A stretch of 64,000 nt of DNA from Kineosporia sp. NBRC 101731 (GTDB lineage Bacteria; Actinomycetota; Actinomycetes; Actinomycetales; Kineosporiaceae): NCBI RefSeq assembly GCF_030269305.1, contig NZ_BSTC01000015.1, forward strand, positions 112,500 to 176,499. The letters run 5' to 3'. The notes under the pieces are model-generated. The model was given only the letters and a program-made list of their open reading frames with translations. It did not search any database and was not told the origin of the DNA. The position numbers and the translations under genes were made by a program. Positions within the stretch are counted from its first letter, which is position 1. Every line of letters begins with the position of its first letter. Shown piece by piece: positions 8,342-17,390 of this stretch.

Positions 8342-8998
8342 CTACCGTCGCTTGGCGTCGTCCACGAGACCGAGTCGGACAGCCGCCATGACGGCCTGCG
8401 CGCGGTTTCCCGCCCCCAGTTTCTCGTAGATGTTGGCCACGTGTGTCTTGGCGGTCGACTCGCTGATGTAGAGCCGCCGGGCGATCTGGGCGATGGCCAG
8501 GCCGTCGACCAGTAGGTCGAGCACTTCCCGTTCCCGCGGAGACAGTTTCGGCCCCGCGGGGGCACTCATCCGGCGTTGCATGGCGCCGGCCAGGTCGCGC
8601 GCGGTGAAGGCCCGTGGGTTGGCCGCCGCGTGCCGGGCGGCAGCCACGACCTCTTCGGCGGGAGCGTCCTTCCCGACGAAACCCGAGGCGCCCGCGTCCA
8701 GGGCGGCGAAAACCTGCTCGTCCCCGGCATACATGGTGAGGACGACGATGCCCATTGCCGGATTGCTCGCCCGCACCTGGGTCGTCAGCGTGATCCCGTC
8801 GCCGTCCGGCAGACGCACGTCGGTCACGAGAACGTCCGGCCGGAGCCGGTCCAGAGCACTGAGCGCGTCCGCGACCGAGGCCGCCTCGCCGACGACCTCG
8901 ATGTCACCTGCCCGGTCGAAGGCCCGTCGAAGGCCTTCCCGGATCAGCTGATGGTCGTCGACGAGCACAACCCGGAGGTTCGCCGTTGCGCTGGTCAA
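8342..8998 (-). CDS. NarL/FixJ-type response regulator
   Basis: This encodes 218 residues: a receiver domain at about 8-125 and a LuxR-type DNA-binding domain at about 150-215. The phosphoacceptor is probably Asp60 in VTDVRLPDG, with the acidic pair at residues 14-15 and the conserved Lys in VGKDAP. The helix-turn-helix segment is KLSPREREVLDLL and then STAKTHVANIYEKLG. The start is TTG 8998, overlapping the stop of the histidine kinase gene by four bases (TTGA), so translation is probably coupled. The position between Tad assembly genes and the two pilin genes suggests it controls pilus expression; this is inference from context. Confidence 0.9.
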   Translation of the reverse strand: MTSATANLRVVLVDDHQLIREGLRRAFDRAGDIEVVGEAASVADALSALDRLRPDVLVTDVRLPDGDGITLTTQVRASNPAMGIVVLTMYAGDEQVFAALDAGASGFVGKDAPAEEVVAAARHAAANPRAFTARDLAGAMQRRMSAPAGPKLSPREREVLDLLVDGLAIAQIARRLYISESTAKTHVANIYEKLGAGNRAQAVMAAVRLGLVDDAKRR

Positions 8999-10767
8999 TT
9001 AGTCACCTCCTGGTCGGCCCGGGCGTGTGAGGCCGTCCGGGGCCGTCTCGTTGTCTGCCGATTGGCTTGACTGGCTGAGTTACTCGCCGGATTGATGGTC
9101 GGAATACCGTGCGGGTCGGTAAGTGCTACGCGGGTCACCGCCGGACGGGCCAGGTGCCGCGGCTCGAAGGCCGCGATCTCGGTGCCGAGCCCGACCTCGA
9201 CCAGGGTGCCGTTCTCCGGCCCCGGGCCGACATGCAGATTCGCGCCGATCCGGCGGGCCCGTTCGCGCATCCCCTGGATGCCGAAACTGTCGGCCCGGCC
9301 GGGTTTCAGCCCACGACCGTCGTCGATCACGGTGATGTGGGCACGAGGTGGCTCGACGGTCACGGTGAGCCAGAGGTTCGTGGCCTGGGCGTGCCGGCGG
9401 ACGTTGGTGATCGCCTCCTGGACGATCCGCAGCAGTTCCACCTCCACGGTGATCGGGAGCCGCTTGGGCGACTCGTCCATGGACAGATGGATCGCGAGGT
9501 CGGACTGGGCCGCGATGCGCTGGGCGTGCTCACTCAGCGCGGCCCCCAGCCCGACCGTGTCGTTGACGCCGTGGCGCAGGTCGAAGATGCTCATGCGCAG
9601 GTCGGCCACCATCGCCTGGAGCTGCTCGCGCACGGTCATCACCTGCTGGGCCACCTGCGGGTCGGAGTTCTGCCGGATGTCGTCCAGCGCGTAGCCGACC
9701 GAGGCCAGGTCTTGGGCGATGCCGTCGTGGATCTCGCGAGCCAGGCGCATGCGCTCGTCGGAGGTGGCCAGGCGGCGCACGTCGTCGAAGAGCATGGCCG
9801 AGGCCAGGCGCGGTCCGGACTGCTCGATCACCGTGCGACAGCTGCGCAGCGAGGCCGCGTCCAGACCGGTCGCGGTGATCACCAACACCAGGGCCACCAC
9901 GCGCTCACCCATCAACACCGGCACCGCGGCGAACGACCGGCCGGACGCCTCCCGCTTCACCGGCTGGGCGCTGACCCAGGCGTCTTCGATCGCCAGCTCG
10001 GCTGCTTCCGGGGCCTCGTGCCCGGAGAGCGCCACGAACCGGCCGCCGGTCGAGCGCACCAGCACCACCGCATCGGCCTGCGGCACCACCGCGCGGATGT
10101 CTTCGGCGAGCGCCGTCGCCAGCGTGCGCGGGTCCAGCCCGAGGCTGAGTTGTCTCGCCACCACGTGAAGTTCGGAGAGCAGGCGGTGGGCGTCGGCGTA
10201 GGCGGGTTCGGTGTCGGGGGCCACGTCGGCGCGCAGCCGGCGGATCCACGCCCCCACGGCCGGCACCGCGACCAGGATGAACACCCAGGCGAGCAGCGAG
10301 TTGTTGCCGTTCAGCTCGTCGATGTCGATCTCGTTGGACGTGATGATCGTGCCGCCGAAGGCCACCACGGCGGTCGCGGCCGCGGCCAGCCCGGCGACCA
10401 GGCCGGTGCTCAGCCCGGCGATGAAGAGCGGAACCGTCAGGTAGGGCAGGAAGAGCAGACCACTGGTGCCGATGCCACCGATGATCACCGATGCCGAAAG
10501 GGTTTCCGCAAGGGCCGGGATGATCGGGGGCACGGCTCTGGGCAGGGGTAGCGACGCGAGCGCCGCCACGCAGAACAGCATCAGCGCCGGGATCACTGCC
10601 TCGCGCGGGGAGACGCCCCCTCCGTCACCGAACGAACTGCCCGCCAGGATCCCGAGGGCAACCGCGGTACTGGCGAAGATCAGAATGATTCCGGCGCGGA
10701 TCACGAGAGGCACGAAGATGCTCTTCACTCGGAGTTCCAGCACGGCCACGGTGACAATCTGCCACAC
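8995..10767 (-). CDS. Sensor histidine kinase, NarL-partner type (HisKA_3)
   Basis: This encodes 590 residues. The N-terminal 180 residues hold about six hydrophobic segments, followed by a GAF-like domain at about 195-335 and a HisKA_3 dimerisation segment with the phospho-His in RLAREIHDGIAQDL (about 345). The HATPase domain has EAITNVRRHAQ and DDGRGL...GIQGMRERA. An extra tail of about 60 residues without recognisable domain follows the catalytic domain. It forms a coupled pair with the downstream response regulator. The signal sensed is unknown. The start GTG 10767 is not supported by a strong ribosome site. Confidence 0.88.
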   Translation of the reverse strand: MWQIVTVAVLELRVKSIFVPLVIRAGIILIFASTAVALGILAGSSFGDGGGVSPREAVIPALMLFCVAALASLPLPRAVPPIIPALAETLSASVIIGGIGTSGLLFLPYLTVPLFIAGLSTGLVAGLAAAATAVVAFGGTIITSNEIDIDELNGNNSLLAWVFILVAVPAVGAWIRRLRADVAPDTEPAYADAHRLLSELHVVARQLSLGLDPRTLATALAEDIRAVVPQADAVVLVRSTGGRFVALSGHEAPEAAELAIEDAWVSAQPVKREASGRSFAAVPVLMGERVVALVLVITATGLDAASLRSCRTVIEQSGPRLASAMLFDDVRRLATSDERMRLAREIHDGIAQDLASVGYALDDIRQNSDPQVAQQVMTVREQLQAMVADLRMSIFDLRHGVNDTVGLGAALSEHAQRIAAQSDLAIHLSMDESPKRLPITVEVELLRIVQEAITNVRRHAQATNLWLTVTVEPPRAHITVIDDGRGLKPGRADSFGIQGMRERARRIGANLHVGPGPENGTLVEVGLGTEIAAFEPRHLARPAVTRVALTDPHGIPTINPASNSASQANRQTTRRPRTASHARADQEVTN

Positions 10768-11081
10768 GAGGGATACTCATGGCTTGGGATCGTCCAATAC
10801 GACCGTTAGATCCCCCAAGGTTTCGGGAATGCGACGAACCGATCTGCCGGTTCGGTCCCGGTGCCGGTGGATTTGTTCTTGATCGTCTCGCGGGTCGGCC
10901 CGGGCCCCGGTTCATCCGTTCCGGCCCGGACGCACGACAGCCGGGGGAGCGACAGCCGCCGACAGGGTGACCCTCCCGGGAGGGACGAAGTGGCTCCCTC
11001 GTCCTTTCGTGATCATGCAAAGTGTCCCCGGCGTTCACGAACGCCGGGGACACTTTGCATGATCACGAACAGGGAGTGGGG
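10768..11081. other. Intergenic region between the tad operon end and the two-component genes
   Basis: No gene is supported. The side near 11006-11069 holds a perfect palindrome that probably ends transcription of the tad operon. The segment 10768-11000 presumably contains the promoter of the kinase gene. A run around 10780-10830 is less GC-rich. Confidence 0.5.
11006..11069. repeat. Palindromic repeat family, copy C (perfect 30-bp arms)
   Basis: The two 30-base arms (11006-11035 and 11040-11069) are fully complementary around a 4-base loop cacg. The outer part TTCGTGATCATGCAAA is shared with copy D. The next bases are GTGTCCCCGG here but ACCTCCCC in copy D, and in both copies the opposite arm carries the matching change. 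It lies directly after the last gene of the tad operon, where it could act as a terminator. Confidence 0.95.
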
Positions 11082-12932
11082 TCAGCGGTCGGACTCGGGC
11101 TCCGGTTCCCGCAGCGGCGCGAGAGCCCGCGCCAGCCGACGGGTCTCGATGGCCTGGGCGAGGAGCACCGCCGACTCCCTTACGGGTGGGTAGACGGCCG
11201 ACAGGTCGCGCTGGCTGAAGGGTTCGCCCTCGTCACCACGTGCCATCACGACAATGACGCGCACATCGGGCACCGGCAGCGCGAGCAGGTGCCGCCAGGC
11301 CGCCAGGGGGGCGCCCGCCAGCTGCTGCCGCACGATGTCGGTGTCGTCGATCAGCACCGCTCGTCCGGCCGAGCCGATCTCGGTGATCAGCCAGTGCGAG
11401 TCGTTCAGTTCCAGGCGGCGCTCGGCCGGGCGCAGCCCGACACCACCACTGACCCGCCAGATCGGGCCGTCCGGCACCAGCACGGCGGCCGCGTCGGCGG
11501 AAGCCCGCTCGATCACGTCGTCGGCCAGTACCTGCGAGGTGTCACTGACGCCGTACAGCTCGCCCGTGCGCTCGGCCAGCATCCGGATCAGGTCACCGGT
11601 ACGCAGGCCGGGCTCGCCGTCGAGGCCCGGGCGCAGGCTCGCGGCGGCCTCGGCGTCCAGCCGGCGCTCGAGGGCGCTGACCGGGAAGCCGTAGGGATCG
11701 GTCCGCGGGCCCAGCGGGTCGGTGACCAGACCCCGCCCGGGGGTGCGCGGCGTGTTCTCGGCCGGGCCGGTGCGTCGCTGGAACTTGCGCGGCCGGTCAC
11801 CCAGGCGCTGCATGCGCCGGTTGGCCGCCATGTTGCCGCTCAGGTTGATGCTGCCGGTCTCCGGCGCCGGCGCGGGACGCCAGCGGCTGGGGGCGGCCTG
11901 ACCGTCCGGACCGGCCGGCGCGGCCGGGTTCTGGTCACGCTGGGGGGTGGGCCGGTGCCCGGCCGGCGGCTGCTCGGAGAACGGGCGCACCACCGGCGAG
12001 GAGTACGACAGGCCGGCGACCTGTGAGGGAGTCACCTCGATCGCCTCGGTCTGCGGGCGGGGGGTCTGCGGGCGCGATCCCATCGGCCGGTTGCGGTCGT
12101 GCTGCGGGCTGCCGAGCCGCTCGAGCGACTGGGTCTGCTGCAGGCGGCGGGCCGCGATCTGCTGACCGAGCCGCCCCGTGCTGGGTGACAGCGGGCCGGT
12201 GGCCGGTGCGTTCGGTTCGGCGGGCGGCAGGGCCGGGGTCACCTTCGCCTCGGCCGCCTTCTGCACGGCCTTGGCCGCCGCGACGTCGGCCGGGCCCGGG
12301 GCCTGGCCGGCACCGGGCGGGACGGGGGCCTTCGCACTCGCCGGAGTCTCCACCGCAGCCGGTGGGCCGGCCTTCGCGGTGGTCTTTCCGGCCTTGCCGG
12401 GCCGGGGTGCGCCATCGGTGGGCGACGCGGCCGGGGCAACCGAAACGTCCACCATTGTCGGCTTTTCGGTAGGCGCAGGGATGGCGGGGACCCGCACGGT
12501 CTCCTCGTCGTCCGGAGAGGAGGGAGGAACCGGAGCCGCCGGCCGGGAGACCGGCATCGCTCCTGTCGGCTCGACGATGAACTCGTCCGGGTCGCCGTCG
12601 AGCAGTACCCCCACCCCACGGTGCAGCGCCTGCCGGGTGATCGGCAGTGGCACCACGTGGACACCCTCGACCTGCTGCGCCTCGACCTGCTCCCACTCCG
12701 GCTGGTAGCCGGAGACCAGCATGACCGGGATGGCCTGCTCGTCCTCACGCAGAGAATTGACCGTGTTGACGGCGAGCACCGGGTCGCCCACGTCGAGCAC
12801 GAGCACGTCGAACCCCTCGACCTGGGGCAGGTGCTGCTCCAGGTCGTCGGCCGAGCGCTCGTCCACCTCATGCAGATCGGTGAGCCGCATCCCGAGCGCG
12901 AGGGAACGGGAGATGATCAGCAGTCGCGCCAT
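11082..12932 (-). CDS. Pseudo-receiver plus GAF-domain protein at the end of the tad operon
   Basis: This encodes 616 residues. The first 115 resemble a response-regulator receiver fold (LLIISRS start, VLVLDVGDP at the phosphoacceptor strand, VMLVSGYQ), but the usual K-P motif is replaced by PLPI, so it is probably not a normal phosphoreceiver. A long Pro/Ala/Thr-rich linker (about 120-440) follows. A GAF-like domain occupies the last 170 residues (WRVSGGVGLRPAERR, VLIDDTD, LALPV). Its start is 6 bases after the TadC stop and it probably shares that transcript. A regulatory role in pilus assembly is inferred from position. I know no named family for the whole architecture. Confidence 0.7.
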   Translation of the reverse strand: MARLLIISRSLALGMRLTDLHEVDERSADDLEQHLPQVEGFDVLVLDVGDPVLAVNTVNSLREDEQAIPVMLVSGYQPEWEQVEAQQVEGVHVVPLPITRQALHRGVGVLLDGDPDEFIVEPTGAMPVSRPAAPVPPSSPDDEETVRVPAIPAPTEKPTMVDVSVAPAASPTDGAPRPGKAGKTTAKAGPPAAVETPASAKAPVPPGAGQAPGPADVAAAKAVQKAAEAKVTPALPPAEPNAPATGPLSPSTGRLGQQIAARRLQQTQSLERLGSPQHDRNRPMGSRPQTPRPQTEAIEVTPSQVAGLSYSSPVVRPFSEQPPAGHRPTPQRDQNPAAPAGPDGQAAPSRWRPAPAPETGSINLSGNMAANRRMQRLGDRPRKFQRRTGPAENTPRTPGRGLVTDPLGPRTDPYGFPVSALERRLDAEAAASLRPGLDGEPGLRTGDLIRMLAERTGELYGVSDTSQVLADDVIERASADAAAVLVPDGPIWRVSGGVGLRPAERRLELNDSHWLITEIGSAGRAVLIDDTDIVRQQLAGAPLAAWRHLLALPVPDVRVIVVMARGDEGEPFSQRDLSAVYPPVRESAVLLAQAIETRRLARALAPLREPEPESDR

Positions 12933-12938
12933 CCGCCC

Positions 12939-13880
12939 TCACATACCTCGGAACTGTTCGAAGATCTTGATCCCGGCCGGGCCCATGACCACGATAAACA
13001 AGGCCGGCAGAATGCAGAAAATCAGGGGGAAGAGAATCTTGACCGGCACCTGCTGTGCCTTCTCCTCTGCCCGCTGGCTTCTCTTCACTCTCATCTCCTT
13101 CGACTGCACTCGCAGCACTCCGGCGACGGGGATCCCAAACGTATCGGCCTGAACCATAGCGGCGACGAAGATCCGCAGTTCCTCGACGTCCGTGCGATCG
13201 GCCAGAGCCCTCAACGCGGCCAGCCTTCCGGTGCCCAGCTGCATCTCCTGGAGCACGCGGAAGAGCTCTTTCGCCAGCGGCCCGTCACTGCTGCGGGCGA
13301 CCTGCGCGAGCGCGGCATCAAAGGCCAGACCTGCTTCGACGGAGATCGTGAGCAGGTCGATCGCGTCGGGAAGTTCTCGCCGGACGAGCTCCGTGCGGTC
13401 GTACCCGACCTGATAGATCCACAACGTGGGAGCGAACCAGCTGAGAGCTGAGAGCCCGCTGAATGTGAGCAGCATCCCACGGGGCCCTGCTCCGAACAGG
13501 GGAGGAATGACCAGCCCCAGTAATGCACCGGTCACAAGTCCCAGGGCCTTCAGTCCTAACACCCGGTCGACATCCCATCCCGGGGGGTTACCGGCCAGGT
13601 CCAGACGGACCCGGATCCGCTCGATCCGGCTGTCGGTGGTCAGCTTCCGTCCCGCCCCCGCGAACCGCCGGACGAGCGGCGCGACGACCCGCTCGGTGAA
13701 GGGCACCTCGAGCTCGGTCCGGCGCAACGGCACCGGCACCGCCCGGAACTTCTCCAGCAGGGCCCGCCGGATGCGGGCGTCGCGGCGCTGCTCACCCGTC
13801 AGCAGCAGCACGGCGAAGACCCCGGCCAGACCGGCGAGCAGGATGACCAGACCGGTTCCGGGCAGCATCAGCAGCGTCAC
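12939..13880 (-). CDS. tadC: Tad pilus inner-membrane platform protein TadC
   Basis: This encodes 313 residues with a type II secretion system F domain: hydrophobic segment at the N-terminus, cytoplasmic part, two central membrane segments (about 110-165), the conserved helical block ELPDAIDLLTISVEAGL, and a last membrane segment near 285-300. The late position of the F domain, with the motif SVEAGLAFDAALAQVA, fits TadC rather than TadB. It overlaps the upstream tadB gene by 4 bases and is followed closely by the GAF protein gene. Confidence 0.92.
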   Translation of the reverse strand: MTLLMLPGTGLVILLAGLAGVFAVLLLTGEQRRDARIRRALLEKFRAVPVPLRRTELEVPFTERVVAPLVRRFAGAGRKLTTDSRIERIRVRLDLAGNPPGWDVDRVLGLKALGLVTGALLGLVIPPLFGAGPRGMLLTFSGLSALSWFAPTLWIYQVGYDRTELVRRELPDAIDLLTISVEAGLAFDAALAQVARSSDGPLAKELFRVLQEMQLGTGRLAALRALADRTDVEELRIFVAAMVQADTFGIPVAGVLRVQSKEMRVKRSQRAEEKAQQVPVKILFPLIFCILPALFIVVMGPAGIKIFEQFRGM

Positions 13881-14878
13881 ACGTCCACCCGGATCACCTT
13901 GGACATCCAGAACCCGCCGACGGCCAGCGAGAACACCCCGAACCCGAGCAGCAGGAGGCCCAGCGAGGTGCTGAACAACGGGTCGATGTACTCCGGCCGG
14001 GCCACCATCAGGTAGAGGGCGAAGACCACCGGCAGTGCGGCCAGGATGATCCCCGAGAGCTTGCCCTCGGCCGACAGAGCCGCCACCTGACGGCGCAGAC
14101 GCTCGCGTTCACGCAGGGTCTCCGCGACCGAGCCGAGCAGCTCGGCCAGGTTGCCGCCGACCTCGCGCTGGATCCGGATGGCCATGACCACCCAGGAGAA
14201 GTCCCGGCTGTTCGTGCGGGCGGCGATCCCGTCCAGCGCATCCTCGGCCGGCATCCCCAGCCGGGTCTCGATCAGGGCCCGGCTGAACTCGCCGCGGATC
14301 GGCGCGTGCGACTCGCGCACCACCGAGTCGATGGCCTGCGGGAGCGAGTAACCCACGGCCAGGCTGCCGGCCAGCAGTTGCAGGGTGTCGGGCAGCTGGG
14401 CCAGGAACCGGGCCTCGCGCCGGGCCTTCGCCGCCAGCAGCACGCCCCACGGCACGATCAGGCCGAGCAGCAGGCCGGCCACGGCGGCGGCCGGGCGGCC
14501 CCGGGCGATCACGGCGAGCAGCAGCGCGGTACCGACCGCGGCGCTGACGTGCAGCAGCATCCACTCACCGGTGCGCAGGGGCAGACCGGCCGACTCCAGC
14601 CGGGCGTCCAGCGCGCGGTCGACCCGGCCGGTGCGGGCCACGCGGTTCATCAGCCCGACCGCCGAACGGGTCAGCGGGCCGTCGCCCAGACCGGACGAGC
14701 CGGACGGAGGGCCGTCACCGGTGGGCGCCGGTCCCGGCCGGCGCGAGGTCGCCGAGTAGGCCGAGATCCGCCGCAGCACCTCCGTCTCCTGCCGGCCGGC
14801 GCCGGTCAGGGCGCCGATGGTCAGGAAGATCAGGAGGGCGAGGGCGGCGAAGAGCAGCAGCAGACCGGTGAGCATCAT
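13877..14878 (-). CDS. tadB: Tad pilus inner-membrane platform protein TadB
   Basis: This encodes 333 residues with a type II secretion F domain. An N-terminal membrane segment (3-25) is followed by a cytoplasmic part, a pair of membrane segments at about 110-150, the conserved LPDTLQLLAGSLAVGYSLPQ block, and a final pair near 275-325. It forms the assembly platform with TadC and is driven by TadA. The start ATG overlaps the tadA stop by 4 bases; a second ATG directly follows, so the true start may be 14875. Confidence 0.92.
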   Translation of the reverse strand: MMLTGLLLLFAALALLIFLTIGALTGAGRQETEVLRRISAYSATSRRPGPAPTGDGPPSGSSGLGDGPLTRSAVGLMNRVARTGRVDRALDARLESAGLPLRTGEWMLLHVSAAVGTALLLAVIARGRPAAAVAGLLLGLIVPWGVLLAAKARREARFLAQLPDTLQLLAGSLAVGYSLPQAIDSVVRESHAPIRGEFSRALIETRLGMPAEDALDGIAARTNSRDFSWVVMAIRIQREVGGNLAELLGSVAETLRERERLRRQVAALSAEGKLSGIILAALPVVFALYLMVARPEYIDPLFSTSLGLLLLGFGVFSLAVGGFWMSKVIRVDV

Positions 14879-16224
14879 GGGGCGTCCCCCATGAAGGCGC
14901 CCAGGTCGAGGTGGACGCCCGAGCGGGACAACTTCTCCCGGAAGGCCGGGAGCACACCGGTCCAGCGCAGGCCGCCGACGGCGTAGTCGTACCGGAACAG
15001 GTCCTGCAGGATGATCATGTCGTTCTCCAGGCCTGTCACCTCGGCCACCGCGGTGATGCGGCGGGTGCCGTCGGGGAAACGGGCCTGCTGCACGATCAGG
15101 TCGATCGCGCTCGACACCTGCTCGCGGATCGCCTTGACCGGCAGATCCATCCCGGCCATCAGCACCATCGTCTCGACCCGGGACAGCACGTCGCGCGGGG
15201 TGTTGGCGTGCACCGTGCAGATCGAGCCGTCGTGGCCCACGTTCATCGCCTGCAGCATGTCGAGCGCGGCGGCGTCGCGGATCTCGCCGACGATGATCCG
15301 GTCGGGCCGCATCCGCAGCGCGTTACGCACCAGCTGGCGGATCGAGATCTCGCCCTTGCCCTCGATGTTCGGGGGTCGTGACTCCAGGCGCAGCACGTGG
15401 TCCTGATGCAGTTGCAGCTCCGCCGCGTCTTCGATCGTGACCACCCGCTCGGTCTGCGGGATGAAGCCCGACAGCACGTTCAGCGTGGTGGTCTTGCCCG
15501 CCCCGGTGCCGCCGCTGACCAGGATGTTCAGCCGGCCGCGCACACACGTCGCGAGCACCCCGGCGACCTCCTGCGACAGCGTGCCGAACTGGATCAGGTC
15601 GTCCACCTCGAAGGGGTCGGCCGCGAACTTGCGGATCGTCAGCAGCGACCCGTCCACCGCCAGCGGCGGGATGATCGCGTTGACCCGGCTGCCGTCCTGC
15701 AGCCGCGCGTCTACCATCGGGCTCGCCTCGTCGACCCGCCGCCCGACCCGCCCGACGATCTTGTCGATGGTCCGCCGAAGGTGCGCCTCGTCGGCGAAAC
15801 GGCCGTCCACCGGGAAGATCTGGCCCCGCCGCTCGACATAGATCTGGTCCGGCCCGTTGACCATGATCTCGGTGATCTCCGGGTCGCGCAGGTAGGGCTC
15901 GACCGGGCCGTACCCCAGGATGTCGTCGGCGATCTCCTGCGCGATGCGGGCGCGGTCGGCCACCGTCAGCGGGATCTGCCCGGCCTGCAGCACCTCCTGC
16001 AGCGTGGCCCGCACCCGCTGCTCCAGCTCGGGCTGACTCAGCCGGGAGTCGTAGAGTTTCGGGCCCAGACTCTCCAGCAGCGTGACGTGCACGGTGCGGC
16101 GCAGGTCGGCGAACGGGTCGGCGCGCCGGCGCGGACGTGGTGCCGACGGCCTGGACGTCCGACCGGCGGAGGTCAGATCGGTGCGCTCCAGCCGGGCCTG
16201 GGCGAGACGGTCGGCCAGGCTCAT
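14875..16224 (-). CDS. tadA: Tad pilus assembly ATPase TadA (CpaF)
   Basis: This secretion ATPase of the VirB11/CpaF family powers Flp pilus extension. It has 449 residues: an N-terminal domain with EITEIMVNGPDQIYVE, then the motor domain with Walker A GGTGAGKTTTLN near residue 240, VVTIEDAAELQL, the His box region ALRMRPDRIIVGEIRD, and GHDGSICTVHANTPRD. The start ATG overlaps the cpaE stop (ATGA). This is the most reliable marker of the locus being a Tad system rather than a general secretion system. Confidence 0.96.
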   Translation of the reverse strand: MSLADRLAQARLERTDLTSAGRTSRPSAPRPRRRADPFADLRRTVHVTLLESLGPKLYDSRLSQPELEQRVRATLQEVLQAGQIPLTVADRARIAQEIADDILGYGPVEPYLRDPEITEIMVNGPDQIYVERRGQIFPVDGRFADEAHLRRTIDKIVGRVGRRVDEASPMVDARLQDGSRVNAIIPPLAVDGSLLTIRKFAADPFEVDDLIQFGTLSQEVAGVLATCVRGRLNILVSGGTGAGKTTTLNVLSGFIPQTERVVTIEDAAELQLHQDHVLRLESRPPNIEGKGEISIRQLVRNALRMRPDRIIVGEIRDAAALDMLQAMNVGHDGSICTVHANTPRDVLSRVETMVLMAGMDLPVKAIREQVSSAIDLIVQQARFPDGTRRITAVAEVTGLENDMIILQDLFRYDYAVGGLRWTGVLPAFREKLSRSGVHLDLGAFMGDAP

Positions 16225-17390
16225 CGCAGGAACCGGCGCCGTCGGGGTCGCTGACGCCGCTGGGCCCCGACCCCGATCACCTCGTCCTGCGCGAACTGGG
16301 CGATCGCCTGGCTGACGGGGTGGCGGGGGTCGTCCTGCACGATCGGCACACCCCGGTTCACCGACGCCGGTACGTCGCGTGAGCTGGGGATCTGCCCGGC
16401 CAGGGGCATCACCGCGGTTTTCTCCACCTCGGCGTGGGAGATGCCCACCCGGGAGTCGGAGCGGTTCAGCACCAGCCGCAGCCGGTCGCGGGGGTAGCCC
16501 AGTTCGATCAGGGTCTCCACGGTGATCTTCAGCGTCTTCAGGGCCGGCACGTCGGGGGTGACGATCAGGGTGATCAGGTCGGAGACATCGAGGGCCGCCA
16601 GCACCTGGTCGTCGAACGCGGGTGGGGTGTCGACCACGATGTAGTCGAACTCGTCGCGCAGCACGTCGAGCAGGTGCGCAATGAGTTTCGGCGGAATCGA
16701 CTCCGCGGTGCCCGGTTCGGTCGGCGCCACGATCGCGCTGAGCCCGGCCGAATGCTGGGTGAGGATCGCCGCGACCGCCGAGGAGTCGATGTCACCGCCC
16801 AGGGGAACCGCGTCGGCAATGGTGTGGGCCGGGAACAGCTGCATCGCGATGGCGACGTCGCCGAAGGCCAGGTCGAGGTCGACCACACAGACCTGACGAT
16901 GACCCCGGTCGGCCAGCGTGGCCGCGAGATTGACCGCCAGCATGGTCTTCCCGGAGCCACCCTTGGCCGCGAACACCGTCAGCACGCGTCCGCGCCGGGT
17001 GCCCGCCTTCTCCGGGAACGGCTGCTCGGGCCCGGGGGAGCGATTCAGGCTGCGCCGGACCTCGGTGCGCAGTTGCCGGTTGTCGCGGTGGTCGACCACC
17101 GCGGACATCCGCGCGCGCAGTGCCTCCTGCAGCAGCGGGGTGGTGATCTCGTGCCGCACCAGAATGATCTCCACCCCCGGCCGGTGGGCCCGGGTGAAGT
17201 GCGCGACCTCGAACGCCTCGTCGTCGGCCAGGTCGGGACCGAGCACCAGGGTGTCGTCGTCGGACATCGTCTCCACGTGGTCGCGCAGGTCCACGATCTC
17301 GCTGAACACCGGCCCGGTGCTGCCGCTGTCGACGGCCAGCGCGCCGGCGACCGGGGGTTGCGGGTCGAAGAAGACCGCGGTGCCGCGCAT
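16221..17390 (-). CDS. cpaE: Tad pilus localisation ATPase CpaE/TadZ
   Basis: This encodes 389 residues: an atypical receiver-like N-terminus (about 1-115) and a MinD/ParA-type ATPase. The deviant Walker A KGGSGKT is at 143-149, with VVDLDLAFGDVA and YIVVDTPPAFDD following. CpaE/TadZ proteins position the pilus apparatus at the cell pole. The C-terminal tail is Arg-rich and may contact nucleic acid or membrane. The start ATG at 17390 shares one base with the cpaB stop. The open frame upstream to 18128 runs antisense to nothing useful and overlaps cpaB, so it is not coding. Confidence 0.92.
   Translation of the reverse strand: MRGTAVFFDPQPPVAGALAVDSGSTGPVFSEIVDLRDHVETMSDDDTLVLGPDLADDEAFEVAHFTRAHRPGVEIILVRHEITTPLLQEALRARMSAVVDHRDNRQLRTEVRRSLNRSPGPEQPFPEKAGTRRGRVLTVFAAKGGSGKTMLAVNLAATLADRGHRQVCVVDLDLAFGDVAIAMQLFPAHTIADAVPLGGDIDSSAVAAILTQHSAGLSAIVAPTEPGTAESIPPKLIAHLLDVLRDEFDYIVVDTPPAFDDQVLAALDVSDLITLIVTPDVPALKTLKITVETLIELGYPRDRLRLVLNRSDSRVGISHAEVEKTAVMPLAGQIPSSRDVPASVNRGVPIVQDDPRHPVSQAIAQFAQDEVIGVGAQRRQRPRRRRFLR

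Noticed and set aside
8995..10767. Antisense genes on the plus strand opposite the kinase (long open frames)
   Set aside because: Long open frames on both strands are expected at this GC content; the plus-strand translations are His/Gly/Arg-rich without family features.
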